DNA of 64,000 bases, taken from Trinickia fusca (GTDB lineage Bacteria; Pseudomonadota; Gammaproteobacteria; Burkholderiales; Burkholderiaceae). Position numbers and translations under genes: made by a program. The notes under the pieces were generated by a model. It was not told the origin of the DNA and did not search any database. It saw only the letters and a list, made by a program, of their open reading frames with translations. Of the stretch, positions 47,751 through 56,805 are shown in pieces (position 1 is the stretch's first letter; every line of letters starts with the position of its first letter). The stretch lies in the NCBI RefSeq assembly GCF_003628145.1, contig NZ_RBZV01000001.1, forward strand, positions 372,001 through 436,000, written 5' to 3'.

Positions 47751-49478
47751 CTATTGCTGCGCGCACGAGAAACTCGCCGCGTCGTTGATATCGCCCGTGC
47801 CCTTGTACTTGGGCCAGGCCGGGTACTCGCATAGCGGTCGCGTACGCCCGGGCACGCCGGCGGTATCGCCAACGATTTGAGGCGGCGGCGCGTTGCCGTG
47901 TTCGACCCAATTCTCGAGCGTCGTCAGCGAATCCCACGCCGCGTTGAACACGCTGCTGACGGCGTGGCCATAGCCGGGAATCTCGTAGTAGCGCACGAAG
48001 TGGCGCACGGCCGTCGCACCCATCGTGATCTGCAAGCGACGATAGTATTGCTCGGTCGAGCGTGGACTCACGAGCGCATCGGCGGTGCCATGCGCCATCA
48101 GGATCTTGCCGCCTCTGGCGGCGAACGCGGTGAGGTCCGTCTTGTTTTGATCCTGAAGGCTCGTCAGGTAGCTGATGCGCGCCGCAAGTGGGCCAGGGTG
48201 CTGCGGATCGACGTTCAGCGAGTTCGCACTGGGGTCGCGCGTCACGAAGAAGCGAATCCACTGATCCCAGAACACGCTCATGTAGGGCGCCGTATCCGGC
48301 ATCGGGCTGGCCGGCTGCGACGTGCCCATCGCCAGCGCAATCACCGTGGGCTGCAAAGGCGAGGAGCCCGCCATGCCGAGGTCGGTGCCCCACACGTTGA
48401 AGCCCGGGTACTGCGTCTCGCCGCTCGCCAGGCCGTAGTTGATCCTGATCGGCGTTTCGTAGACTTTCAGCGCCGCGATCTGCGCATCCGACAGGCAGGT
48501 ATCGCCCGTATCGGCACCGTCGGGGCAGCGCAGCGGCGCACCATTGAGCGTGGCCGTCGCGGGATCGAAGCGGGCGTTGCACGCCGTCACGTTGCTGATG
48601 AGTCCGTCGCGTACGCCGTCCAGCGCATCGCAGGCCTGCATCGCTGCATCGTAGAGCGCTTTGCGTTTGGCTTGATTCAAATACGCGCCCGGCAGCGCGA
48701 ACGCACGCGTGATCCGGCCGAATTGCAAGTCGAGCGTGGCGCCATTCCAGGCCGGGTAGAGCACGATGGCGCCGTCCCAGTCGTGCGGCCAGCGTTGCAC
48801 GGCCGCCAGCGCTTCGCGCCCGCCCGTGGAGCCGCCTGCAAAGTAGGCGTGTCTGGGGGCGGTCGCGCCGTAATACGTGTCGATCAAATGGACCGCGATG
48901 TCGCGCGTCTTCTTCAGCGCGTCACTCGCATAGTTGGCCAGCGATTCGTCGTTCATGCCGAACGAGCCGTCCTTGCTGCCGAGCGCGCCCGCCTGGTGGC
49001 CCGAGTCGCTGGCGAATACCGCGTAACCGCGCGCGAGCGGCACCGGTGAATCGACCGGGCCGGCGGGAACGTTGCCCGCGGTGTCCGGGATCGTGCCGTC
49101 GTAACCGCCGCCGCCGAGCATCAGAATCTTCTGGTTCCAAAGGCTCGGCAGGTCGACCTGGAACTTGATCGGCGGCGCAGCAGGATCGACGGGGCCGATC
49201 TCGCCCGACAGACGGCAGTGTTGGCCTGTGCTCTCCGGGGCGGTGCTCGATGTGTCGACCCACACGGCGGCCGTGACGATGGCGCCGGTCGTGGGCAAGC
49301 CGATCATGGCTGGTGCGATGCGCATGCCGTTCATTTGCGGGCAATCGATGACGGGATGGACGCGCGCGGATGCTTCGAGCGCGTGGCAGACGGAGTAAAG
49401 CGGCAGCAGCATGGCAGCCGCGGCCAGTCGGGCGGCTGTCGTGCGTATGACGTGTTGGCTCGGGACGGTTGTTTTCAC
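47751..49478 (-). CDS. Tannase/feruloyl-esterase family hydrolase
   Basis: A 575-aa secreted alpha/beta hydrolase of the tannase family, which splits esters of phenolic acids such as gallate or ferulate. A signal peptide covers about residues 1-33. The nucleophile Ser217 is in GGSTGGRE, Asp467 in H-G-T-A-D-A-L-V, and His505 in P-G-Y-G-H-A. In characterised fungal members a disulfide joins the Cys before the Ser and the Cys after the His (CS-D-HC motif); here these are Gly216 and Ala506. It is a stand-alone gene on the minus strand. Confidence 0.87.
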   Translation of the reverse strand: MKTTVPSQHVIRTTAARLAAAAMLLPLYSVCHALEASARVHPVIDCPQMNGMRIAPAMIGLPTTGAIVTAAVWVDTSSTAPESTGQHCRLSGEIGPVDPAAPPIKFQVDLPSLWNQKILMLGGGGYDGTIPDTAGNVPAGPVDSPVPLARGYAVFASDSGHQAGALGSKDGSFGMNDESLANYASDALKKTRDIAVHLIDTYYGATAPRHAYFAGGSTGGREALAAVQRWPHDWDGAIVLYPAWNGATLDLQFGRITRAFALPGAYLNQAKRKALYDAAMQACDALDGVRDGLISNVTACNARFDPATATLNGAPLRCPDGADTGDTCLSDAQIAALKVYETPIRINYGLASGETQYPGFNVWGTDLGMAGSSPLQPTVIALAMGTSQPASPMPDTAPYMSVFWDQWIRFFVTRDPSANSLNVDPQHPGPLAARISYLTSLQDQNKTDLTAFAARGGKILMAHGTADALVSPRSTEQYYRRLQITMGATAVRHFVRYYEIPGYGHAVSSVFNAAWDSLTTLENWVEHGNAPPPQIVGDTAGVPGRTRPLCEYPAWPKYKGTGDINDAASFSCAQQ

Positions 49479-49625
49479 TGCGGCTCCTTGGTTCGTCGAT
49501 TTCTTGATGCGTCAAACGCAAGCAACATCGGAAACGGGTAAGCACGCTTGCCAAACGGACGGCCCGGCAGGGTTGCGCTGGAGGAGGGCGGCGGGCGCGT
49601 GACGTAGGGACCGAACGCAATGATA

Positions 49626-49661
49626 GAAAAAGAACGCTCGCGTGGCGAGGCCAGGCGAGCG
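49626..49661 (-). terminator. Intrinsic terminator after marR (minus strand)
   Basis: On the minus strand a 7-bp stem CGCTCGC/GCGAGCG is followed by TTCTTTTTCT, 65 nt behind the MarR stop codon. Confidence 0.7.
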
Positions 49662-49725
49662 CAATGTCAGGTGGGGGGGCGGCTCAGTCGATTTGAAGGT
49701 ATGCCGCGCGCAGAACAAAGCAGGC

Positions 49726-50154
49726 TTAATCCACCGTCGTCAAGCTGAACAATTCCTGACGCAGTGCTCGAGCACGCGACTGGCCAAACTTGTCTTCGAA
49801 TTCCGTTTGCGCCGCTTGCCAAGCCTTCGTCGCTTGCTTGAACAGGCGAAGACCGTCGCGCGTCAAATTCAGTGAATAGGCCCGCGCGTCGTGTTCCGCG
49901 CGTGCGATCGAGACGATATCGTCGCGCTGCAACGGCTTGAGCGCGCGAAGCAGCGTCGTTCTGTCCATGACCAATGCGTCGGCGAGCTCGCTCATGAGGA
50001 GGTCGCGTCGGCGCGATAACGCGACCATGATCGAGTATTGCGTCGCAGTGACGCCGAGCGGCGCAAAATGGCGCTCATAGATTTGTGTGACGAAGCGCGC
50101 TGCTTGACGCATGGCGAAACAGTTGCACGCGCTGCCGATGTCGATTTCGTTCAT
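49726..50154 (-). CDS. MarR-family regulator (second efflux locus)
   Basis: A 142-aa winged-helix regulator. T-A-T-Q-Y-S-I-M-V-A-L, then MSELADALVMDRTTLLRALKPL (recognition helix) and the wing (A-R-A-Y-S-L-N-L-T-R-D-G). It is divergent from the lysR gene. A TGCATATGCA-centred palindrome lies 12 nt before its start codon, and related sites lie before emrA at 51232 and 51314, so it probably represses both itself and that pump. Three Cys occur in the protein, two of them near the N-terminus (C-N-C). The ligand is unknown. Confidence 0.9.
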   Translation of the reverse strand: MNEIDIGSACNCFAMRQAARFVTQIYERHFAPLGVTATQYSIMVALSRRRDLLMSELADALVMDRTTLLRALKPLQRDDIVSIARAEHDARAYSLNLTRDGLRLFKQATKAWQAAQTEFEDKFGQSRARALRQELFSLTTVD

Positions 50155-50165
50155 ACTTCCAATCT

Positions 50166-50183
50166 ATGTGTGCATATGCATAC
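50166..50183. promoter_or_regulatory. Candidate MarR site 1 (marR/lysR gap)
   Basis: ATGTGTGCATATGCATAC contains the perfect palindrome TGCATATGCA (50171-50180). Extended to 16 bp (50168-50183) it is symmetric at 14 positions. It lies next to the marR start codon. Confidence 0.6.
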
Positions 50184-50242
50184 TGTCAACCATGACAGGT
50201 GGGCAGCGGCACGCCGCCTGGTCGGGACCATAGGTGGTGCTC

Positions 50243-51151
50243 ATGGACTATTTCGACAAGCTCCGCGTTTTTCGCTCGGTAGTCGAAGCGAAGAGCTTTA
50301 CCCGCGCAGCCGACATGCACGGACTGCCGCGTCCTGCCGTTTCAAGGGCGATTGCCGAGCTGGAGGAGCAGCTTGGCAGCCGGCTGCTGCACCGGACGAC
50401 GCGACAGGTATCCCTGACCGAGGCAGCCGAGCGCATCTACGAGCGATGCACGCATATCCTGGATGAGCTCGACGCGCTCGAAGCGGACGTGCAGACACAA
50501 ACGCGCGAACCCGAAGGGCTGTTGCGCCTGGCTGCCCATACTTCGGCCACGCTCAATCGACTGGTCCCGTTGATCGCCGGCTTCAAGCAGGCTCATCGCC
50601 ACGTGCGCCTGGATGTGACCCTGACCGAGCGTCCGATCGACCTGGTGGCGGAAGGCTACGACCTCGGCATCGTCGTGCCCTATATGTTGACGGCCGAGAC
50701 GACGGTGGTGCGCCTGCTCACGCGCATGCCGTTCGTGATCGTCGCCACGCCCGACTATCTGGATCGATCGTCGACGCCGACGCACCCGTCGGAGCTTGCC
50801 AGTCACCTTTTTGTCGCGATGTCCCCCTCGATTCGCCGCCCCAACATCGCCTTCCGCATCGGGAACGACGAGTTGTCCATCCCGCTCAGGTTCGAGGTGT
50901 CGTCGAACAATCCGGTGTTCAACCGGGAGATGGTGCTGCGGGGATTGGGCATCGGTCTGGTGCCGGCTCCGTTGGTCGAGCAGGAACTCGCCTCCGGCAA
51001 GCTGGTCCGTCTGTTGAGCGAATTCGAGCTGATCGACGGCCATGTCGAATTGAGGCTCGCCTATAGCAGTCGCACGCTGCTGCCGGCGAAAGTGCGGGCC
51101 TTCGTCGAGTATGCGACGAGCTTCTTTGCGTCGACTCCCCCCTCGCAGTAG
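50243..51151 (+). CDS. LysR-family transcriptional regulator
   Basis: A 302-aa LTTR. The HTH (about 1-60) shows V-F-R-S-V-V-E-A-K-S-F-T-R-A-A and R-P-A-V-S-R-A-I-A-E-L-E-E-Q-L-G-S-R-L-L-H-R-T-T-R; the rest is a periplasmic-binding-like effector domain. AGGTGG lies 5 nt before the ATG at 50243, so the GTG codons at 50234/50237 are unlikely starts. It resembles the CrgA/AaeR-like group. It sits between marR and emrA-emrB-nodT and may act on the pump; that is only from position. Confidence 0.9.
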   Translation: MDYFDKLRVFRSVVEAKSFTRAADMHGLPRPAVSRAIAELEEQLGSRLLHRTTRQVSLTEAAERIYERCTHILDELDALEADVQTQTREPEGLLRLAAHTSATLNRLVPLIAGFKQAHRHVRLDVTLTERPIDLVAEGYDLGIVVPYMLTAETTVVRLLTRMPFVIVATPDYLDRSSTPTHPSELASHLFVAMSPSIRRPNIAFRIGNDELSIPLRFEVSSNNPVFNREMVLRGLGIGLVPAPLVEQELASGKLVRLLSEFELIDGHVELRLAYSSRTLLPAKVRAFVEYATSFFASTPPSQ

Positions 51152-51231
51152 ACGACAGGATGCGATTGGTATCGTTCGGGATACCAATCTGATGGTTTAG
51201 AAGGGATCGATTCGCATCGCGTGAATTGCTA

Positions 51232-51247
51232 ATGTGTGTATGCACAT
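51232..51247. promoter_or_regulatory. Candidate MarR site 2 (upstream of emrA)
   Basis: ATGTG-TGTATG-CACAT is a perfect 5-bp inverted repeat with a 6-bp spacer and shares the T-A-T-G-C-A core with sites 1 and 3. Confidence 0.55.
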
Positions 51248-51313
51248 AACGACCACCGAGGCTTTGTAGAGCGACGATTGTTTCGCGATTCGCCTCTCTC
51301 TTTTGAATAAATA

Positions 51314-51325
51314 GTGCATATACAC
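51314..51325. promoter_or_regulatory. Candidate MarR site 3 (next to emrA start)
   Basis: GTGCATATACAC is symmetric at 10 of 12 positions; its reverse complement reads GTGTATATGCAC, like sites 1 and 2. It touches the emrA ribosome site (AGGTG, 51326-51330), so binding here would block expression directly. Confidence 0.5.
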
Positions 51326-51335
51326 AGGTGACCAC

Positions 51336-52415
51336 ATGAATACCTCCGCCGCTGAGAAAACCGCGGTAGCAGATCCTGCCGTCAAGGCAAAGCCCCGTCA
51401 GACTCCGTGGATGAAGCTGGCCGTGTCGGCCGTCGCCGTCGTGCTTGCGGCCGCGGGCACGTATTGGTACACGGTCCTGCGCTTCGAGCAGACCACCGAC
51501 GACGCGTACGTTGGCGGCGACGTAACCGTCATGGCGCCCAAGGTCACGGGTTTCGTCGACGATATCCGGGTGACGGACAACGAGCATGTGAAAGCGGGGC
51601 AGGTCCTCATCCGCCTCGACGCGCGCGACTACGACGCGCAGCTCGCCCAGGCGAGGGCGGAAGTCGAGCGCGCAAGAGCGGTGGTCGACGAACTGCAGGC
51701 CCAGCAGACGCTTCAAGCGGCAGTCATTGCCCAGCAGGATGCGGAAAAGAATGGGTCGCTTGCCGAACTGACCCGTGCGGCGTCCGACAAGACGCGCTAT
51801 CGCGAACTGGTCAAGATCGATGCGGTGTCGAATCAGATCGTCGAACGCGCCGACGCCGACTACGCGAAGGCCCAGGCAGCGGTGCAGCGGACCGACGCAG
51901 GCGTGGCCGCCGCCAGGCGTGACCTCGACGTCATCGCCGCGCAGCTCGCCGACGCCAGAGCGCGCGTCGACACGGCTCAGGCTGCGCAGCGTGTCGCGGA
52001 ACTGAACGTCGAATACACGACGATCCGCTCCCCCGTCGACGGCTACATCGGCAACCGCTCCGCACGTGTGGGCATGCTGGCGAAGGTGGGCGTGCCGCTG
52101 CTGACCGTCGTGCCCGATAACGGCCTCTGGATCGATGCGAACTTCAAGGAGGACCAGCTCAAGAAGGTGCGCGGCGGCGACGCGGTCGACTTTACGCTCG
52201 ACGCGTCGAGCCAATCGTTCCGCGGTCACGTCGAAAGCCTCGCGCCGGCCACGGGGGCGACGTTCAGCGTGCTGCCACCCGAGAATGCGACGGGCAACTT
52301 CACGAAGATCGTGCAGCGCGTGCCGGTGCGCATCCACGTCGACGCCCAGTCCGGACTCGACCATGTGTTGCGTCCCGGCCTGTCGGCGGTCGTGACGGTT
52401 CACACGGACAAGTGA
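51336..52415 (+). CDS. emrA: EmrA-type efflux membrane-fusion protein
   Basis: A 359-aa HlyD-family adaptor of the second pump. One membrane anchor is at about residues 26-46, then the T-T-D-D-A-Y-V-G-G-D-V half lipoyl motif, a coiled-coil hairpin (about 95-215) and the barrel domain with S-P-V-D-G-Y-I-G-N-R. It is shorter than the EmrA at 14540-15793. emrB follows 17 nt after its stop codon and nodT after that, in the reverse order to the first locus, which has nodT first. Confidence 0.93.
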   Translation: MNTSAAEKTAVADPAVKAKPRQTPWMKLAVSAVAVVLAAAGTYWYTVLRFEQTTDDAYVGGDVTVMAPKVTGFVDDIRVTDNEHVKAGQVLIRLDARDYDAQLAQARAEVERARAVVDELQAQQTLQAAVIAQQDAEKNGSLAELTRAASDKTRYRELVKIDAVSNQIVERADADYAKAQAAVQRTDAGVAAARRDLDVIAAQLADARARVDTAQAAQRVAELNVEYTTIRSPVDGYIGNRSARVGMLAKVGVPLLTVVPDNGLWIDANFKEDQLKKVRGGDAVDFTLDASSQSFRGHVESLAPATGATFSVLPPENATGNFTKIVQRVPVRIHVDAQSGLDHVLRPGLSAVVTVHTDK

Positions 52416-52432
52416 CGCGACAGGAGCGCAGC

Positions 52433-54010
52433 ATGGAATCGAATCTTCATTCCGCCGACCCGGCCTCGCAGCCGATGAAGCAACGGGTGTTCGCGTTCGC
52501 GCTGATGTGCGTGGGTTTCTTCATGGCGACCCTGGATATTCAGATCGTGGCGTCGTCGCTGCGTGACATCGGTGGTGGGCTGTCAGCCAGTCAAGACGAG
52601 TTGTCGTGGGTTCAGACGGCATACCTGATCGCCGAGATTCTCGTCATCCCGATGTCAGGATGGCTCTCGAAGGTCTTTTCGACGCGGTGGCTGTTCGTCG
52701 CCTCGGCGGTCGGATTCACCGCGACGAGCATGTTGTGCGGCGTGGCTTGGGACATCAACTCGATGATCGTGTTCCGAGGCCTGCAAGGCGCGTTGGGGGC
52801 CGCGATGATCCCGACCGTGTTCACGACCGCATTCGTCCTGTTCCCGGGCAAGCAGCGCATCGTCGCCTCGACGACGATCGGCGCATTGGCGTCGCTCGCG
52901 CCCACCATCGGCCCGGTGATCGGCGGATGGATTACCGACCAATGGTCGTGGCACTGGCTGTTCTATCTGAACCTCGTGCCGGGGCTCGCCGTGGCCGCGC
53001 TAGTGCCCAAGTACGTGCACGTCGACGATCCCGATCTCGCCCTCCTCAAGAAAGGGGACTACCTCGGCATTCTGCTGATGTCGGGCTTCCTCGGCTGCCT
53101 GGAGTATGTCCTCGAGGAGGGGCCGCGCAAGAACTGGTTCGGTGACCCTGTCATCGTCACCTGTACATGGATCTCGGCCATCTGCGGTTTTCTGTTCGTG
53201 GTCCACGCGCTGACCGCGCGAGACCCCATCGTCGACATTCGCGCCTTGCGGGTGAGGAACTTCGGGATCGGCAGCCTGTTGTCGTTCATCACGGGGACTG
53301 GCATCTTCGTGGCCGTGTTCCTGACGCCGCTGTTTCTTGCCCAGGTGCGCGGCTTGAACTCGCTGCAGATCGGCATTGCGTTGCTGTCGGTGGGGGTCTT
53401 CCAGTTGCTGGCGCTGGTCGTTTATGCCATTGCCACGCGGTACGTCAGCATGTGGGTGCTGATGATGTTCGGGCTGATCTGCTTTGGTCTCGGCTGCTAT
53501 CTCTACACGCCGCTTACGCATGACTGGGGTTGGCAGCAACTGCTGTTGCCGCAGGCGCTGCGCGGCATCGGCCAGCAGTTTTCGATACCGCCGATCGTGA
53601 CGATGGCGCTGGGGTCGCTGCCGCCGTCGCGTCTGAAGTCGGCGAGCGGGCTGTTCAACCTGATGAGAAATCTCGGCGGGGCGATCGGCATCGCGGTCAG
53701 CGCGACGATGCTCAACGATCGGCTCAACTTTCACTACCTTCGCCTGAACGAGAGCGTGACGGCGGGCCGCCCACAGGTCGAGTCGATGCTCGACGACCAA
53801 TCGGCTCACTGGGCGAGTGTCGCCGGCGATGTGCTCAATGCCGCGCAATCGGGGCTGGCGAACCTGCACGCGCTGATTTACCGCGAAGCGCTGACGTTGA
53901 CCTACGCGGACACCTTCTACGTGCTGTCGCTGTGCTTTCTTGTGGCGATCGTCACCGCCTTGTTCTCCAACCCCATTTCGAACGCCGCGCCGCCGCCGGA
54001 CGCGCATTGA
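52433..54010 (+). CDS. emrB: EmrB/QacA-type MFS drug:H+ antiporter
   Basis: A 525-aa DHA2-family antiporter, 14 helices expected. Helix 1 has A-T-L-D-I-Q-I-V-A-S-S-L, motif A is poor (G-W-L-S-K-V-F-S-T-R), and motif C is G-P-V-I-G-G-W-I. The ATG at 52433 has CAGGAG 8 nt upstream, better than the in-frame GTG at 52412 that overlaps the emrA stop. It works with the adjacent EmrA and NodT proteins; the substrate is unknown. nodT follows 12 nt later. Confidence 0.93.
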   Translation: MESNLHSADPASQPMKQRVFAFALMCVGFFMATLDIQIVASSLRDIGGGLSASQDELSWVQTAYLIAEILVIPMSGWLSKVFSTRWLFVASAVGFTATSMLCGVAWDINSMIVFRGLQGALGAAMIPTVFTTAFVLFPGKQRIVASTTIGALASLAPTIGPVIGGWITDQWSWHWLFYLNLVPGLAVAALVPKYVHVDDPDLALLKKGDYLGILLMSGFLGCLEYVLEEGPRKNWFGDPVIVTCTWISAICGFLFVVHALTARDPIVDIRALRVRNFGIGSLLSFITGTGIFVAVFLTPLFLAQVRGLNSLQIGIALLSVGVFQLLALVVYAIATRYVSMWVLMMFGLICFGLGCYLYTPLTHDWGWQQLLLPQALRGIGQQFSIPPIVTMALGSLPPSRLKSASGLFNLMRNLGGAIGIAVSATMLNDRLNFHYLRLNESVTAGRPQVESMLDDQSAHWASVAGDVLNAAQSGLANLHALIYREALTLTYADTFYVLSLCFLVAIVTALFSNPISNAAPPPDAH

Positions 54011-54022
54011 GGTCATCACATC

Positions 54023-55444
54023 ATGAAGAAGCTACTGATCGCCGTCGCCGCAAGCGTGTTGGTGTCCGCCTGTGCGGTCCAGCCCGCGGCTCACCGTGAC
54101 TTGCCGGAGACGGTGAAGCACATCGCACCGGAAAGCTGGAGCATCGAAGGGCCGCAGGCGGATGTCGATGCCAGGACGTGGTGGGCTCAGTTCGAGGACC
54201 CGATACTGAATCAACTCGTCGACATGGCCTTGACCGACAACCTCGACCTGCAAGCTGCAGCGGAGCGCGTGAAGCAAGCGCAGTCGCTGACGGTCCAGAA
54301 GCGCGCGGTGTTGCTGCCCGAGCTCGACGCGACTGCGCATGCCGCCGATACGCGCCAGAACACGCCGCCGCCGTTGGGCTATGTCAAGGAAGCAGGCGTG
54401 GGGCTTGCGTTGAGCTGGTCGCCGGATGTCTTTGGTGGAGAGCGCCTGGACCTGCTGGCAGCCCAGGCGCAACTCGTGGGCGAAAAGCATGCGCAAGACG
54501 CCGTTCGGCTCGCATTGGCGGCCAACACAGCCTCGGCTTATGTGGACCTTCGCTGGGCGCAGGCTGAGCTCAAGCTATTGCAGGATAACGAGCGAATCCG
54601 CGAACGCGCACTCGAGTTGACGCAGGCACGGCTCAAGTACGGGCTCTCGACCCAGCTAGACGTTGCGCGCGCGCAAAACCAGCTGGATGCGCTCACAGCG
54701 AGGATTCCGCCGACGCAGGCGACGATTCAGCACCAATTGAATCTGATCGCGGTGTATCTGGGCAGAACGCCGGAGTCGATCGACAAGCTGGTGCTCGCGA
54801 CGCCGGCGCCGATTCCCACACCACCGATCACCGTGCCGCAGACGTTGCCGTCGGAGGCGTTGCTACGACGCCCCGACGTGTTGACCGCCTATGCGCAAGT
54901 CGAAGCGAGAGCGGCGCAAGTGGGCGTGGCGCAAGCGGAACGGTATCCGAAATTCTCGCTGAACCTGACCGACGGGTTGCTGGCCGCGTCGTTCCTCGGT
55001 CTGCCGACGCTGACGGACAACCTCTTCAGCGCGGCGTTGAGCGCGACGAGCCCGATCTTCAATGCTGGCCGCATCACGGCGGGCATCGAGCAAAGCGAGA
55101 GCAAGATGCGCGAATCGGAGCTCAATCTGCATCAAGCGATGCTGCAGGCGCTGCGCGAGGTCGAAGACTCGCGGGCCGATCTGGTCAGCACGACGCAGGA
55201 AACACAGCGGCTCGAGCACGCTTTGATCGCATCGGACAAGTCTTTGGCATTAGCCAACGAGCTTTACAAAGGTGGCGCGACCGACTTTCTCGACGTGCTG
55301 TCCGCGCAGGAGACCTATCTACATGACTCGGATGCGTTGAATCAGGGGCAGCGCGAACATGCGCTGGCGGCCGTCGCGTTGTACCGCTCGCTGGGCGGAG
55401 GCTGGAGTCAGAACGGAGCGGCGGCCGTAGCGAGCAGGGAGTGA
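54023..55444 (+). CDS. NodT-family outer-membrane efflux lipoprotein
   Basis: A 473-aa outer-membrane channel of the second pump. The lipobox L-V-S-A-C lies at residues 13-17, and two OEP repeats follow, with L-R-R-P-D-V-L-T-A-Y-A-Q-V in the expected place. It is the third gene of emrA-emrB-nodT. The final residues are Ala/Ser-rich. No terminator is obvious before the thiolase gene 48 nt downstream, so some readthrough is possible. Confidence 0.93.
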   Translation: MKKLLIAVAASVLVSACAVQPAAHRDLPETVKHIAPESWSIEGPQADVDARTWWAQFEDPILNQLVDMALTDNLDLQAAAERVKQAQSLTVQKRAVLLPELDATAHAADTRQNTPPPLGYVKEAGVGLALSWSPDVFGGERLDLLAAQAQLVGEKHAQDAVRLALAANTASAYVDLRWAQAELKLLQDNERIRERALELTQARLKYGLSTQLDVARAQNQLDALTARIPPTQATIQHQLNLIAVYLGRTPESIDKLVLATPAPIPTPPITVPQTLPSEALLRRPDVLTAYAQVEARAAQVGVAQAERYPKFSLNLTDGLLAASFLGLPTLTDNLFSAALSATSPIFNAGRITAGIEQSESKMRESELNLHQAMLQALREVEDSRADLVSTTQETQRLEHALIASDKSLALANELYKGGATDFLDVLSAQETYLHDSDALNQGQREHALAAVALYRSLGGGWSQNGAAAVASRE

Positions 55445-55492
55445 AGTGACAAGGGGGACTAACTCAGTGCGGTGATTTCGATAGGAGCGGTG

Positions 55493-56680
55493 ATGATGAA
55501 TACTCGAGAAGTCGTAATTTGCAACCCGGTCAGGACGCCGATCGGCGCGTTCGGCGGGACGTTGAAGGAGGTGCCGGCGACGACGCTGGGTGCGCTGGCG
55601 GTGCGGGAAACGCTGCGCCGCAGCGGCCTGGACCCGAACGAACTCGCCTCGGTGGTGCTCGGCAATGTGATCCAGGCCGGCAATCGGATGAATCCGGCTC
55701 GTCAGGCGGCGATTGGCGGTGGGGTGCCTGTCGCCGTTCCCGCCCTGACGGTGAATCGCGTCTGCGGGTCGGGCGCGCAGGCGATCGCGAACGCGGCTCA
55801 GGAGATTTGGCTTGGGTTCGGGGAGGTGGCCGTAGCGGGTGGCATGGAGAATATGGACCGTGCCCCGTATCTGCTGGCGAGCGGCCGCTGGGGGAGTCGC
55901 ATGGGCGATGCACCCGTTTTCGACAGCATGCTCATGGATGGATTGGTCGACGCGTTCTCGGGCGAGCATTCGGGCTGGCATACCGAGGATCTGGTGGCGA
56001 AGTTCGAGATTACGCGCGAGCGGCAGGATCGCTGGGCGGAGCGCTCGCACCAGCGATTCGTCACGGCGCAGGTGCGGGGCTTGTTCGACGCCGAACTGAT
56101 CGCAGTCGACGTCGCGGGACGCAAGCAGCCGGTCAAGTTCGAGCGCGACGAGCAGCCGCGTCCCGATACGACGGTCGAGACGCTCGCCAAGTTGCGGCCG
56201 GCGTTTCGGCCGGACGGCACGATTACGGCCGGCAACGCGCCTGGCCTGAACAGCGGCGCGGCGGCGATGCTGGTGACTGAGCGTTCTTTTGCCGAAAGCC
56301 GAGGCATCGAGCCGATTGCCAAGCTCGTGTCGTATGGCGTTGCGGCGGTCGAACCGGGCATGTTCGGACTGGGGCCGATTCCGGCCGTGCACATGGCGCT
56401 GGCACGAGCGGGCTGGTCGTTGAAGGACGTGGAGCGATTCGAAATCAACGAGGCGTTCGCAGCGGTGCCGATCGTCGTTGCCCAGCAACTCGGTATCGAC
56501 GAAGAGCTCGTGAACGTCGAGGGCGGAGCGATTGCGCATGGGCACCCCATCGGCGCGACAGGCGCCGTGCTGACGACCCGTCTCGCGTATTCGATGCGTC
56601 GGGATGGCATCAAGCGCGGCATCGTCACGCTTTGCATCGGTGGCGGGCAGGGTATTGCGCTGGCGTTGGAGGCGCTTTGA
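55493..56680 (+). CDS. Acetyl-CoA C-acetyltransferase (thiolase)
   Basis: A 395-aa class II thiolase that joins or splits acetoacetyl-CoA. The active-site Cys91 is in N-R-V-C-G-S-G, His351 in A-H-G-H-P-I-G-A-T-G, and Cys381 in L-C-I-G-G-G. N-E-A-F-A-A is also present. AGGAG lies before the ATGATG at 55493/55496. It could serve polyhydroxybutyrate or fatty acid metabolism; no phaB, phaC or beta-oxidation partner lies next to it, so the pathway is open. Confidence 0.93.
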   Translation: MMNTREVVICNPVRTPIGAFGGTLKEVPATTLGALAVRETLRRSGLDPNELASVVLGNVIQAGNRMNPARQAAIGGGVPVAVPALTVNRVCGSGAQAIANAAQEIWLGFGEVAVAGGMENMDRAPYLLASGRWGSRMGDAPVFDSMLMDGLVDAFSGEHSGWHTEDLVAKFEITRERQDRWAERSHQRFVTAQVRGLFDAELIAVDVAGRKQPVKFERDEQPRPDTTVETLAKLRPAFRPDGTITAGNAPGLNSGAAAMLVTERSFAESRGIEPIAKLVSYGVAAVEPGMFGLGPIPAVHMALARAGWSLKDVERFEINEAFAAVPIVVAQQLGIDEELVNVEGGAIAHGHPIGATGAVLTTRLAYSMRRDGIKRGIVTLCIGGGQGIALALEAL

Positions 56681-56805
56681 AGTGAAGGCGGCTGGCTGGC
56701 GATTGAACAACCGACAAAATCACCTATCCTGACCCAGTAGTGCAACGTAAAACAGGGTGTTTTGCGCGCCGATCGGTGGGAGCGATCGACGCGCCGGGAG
56801 GGGCC

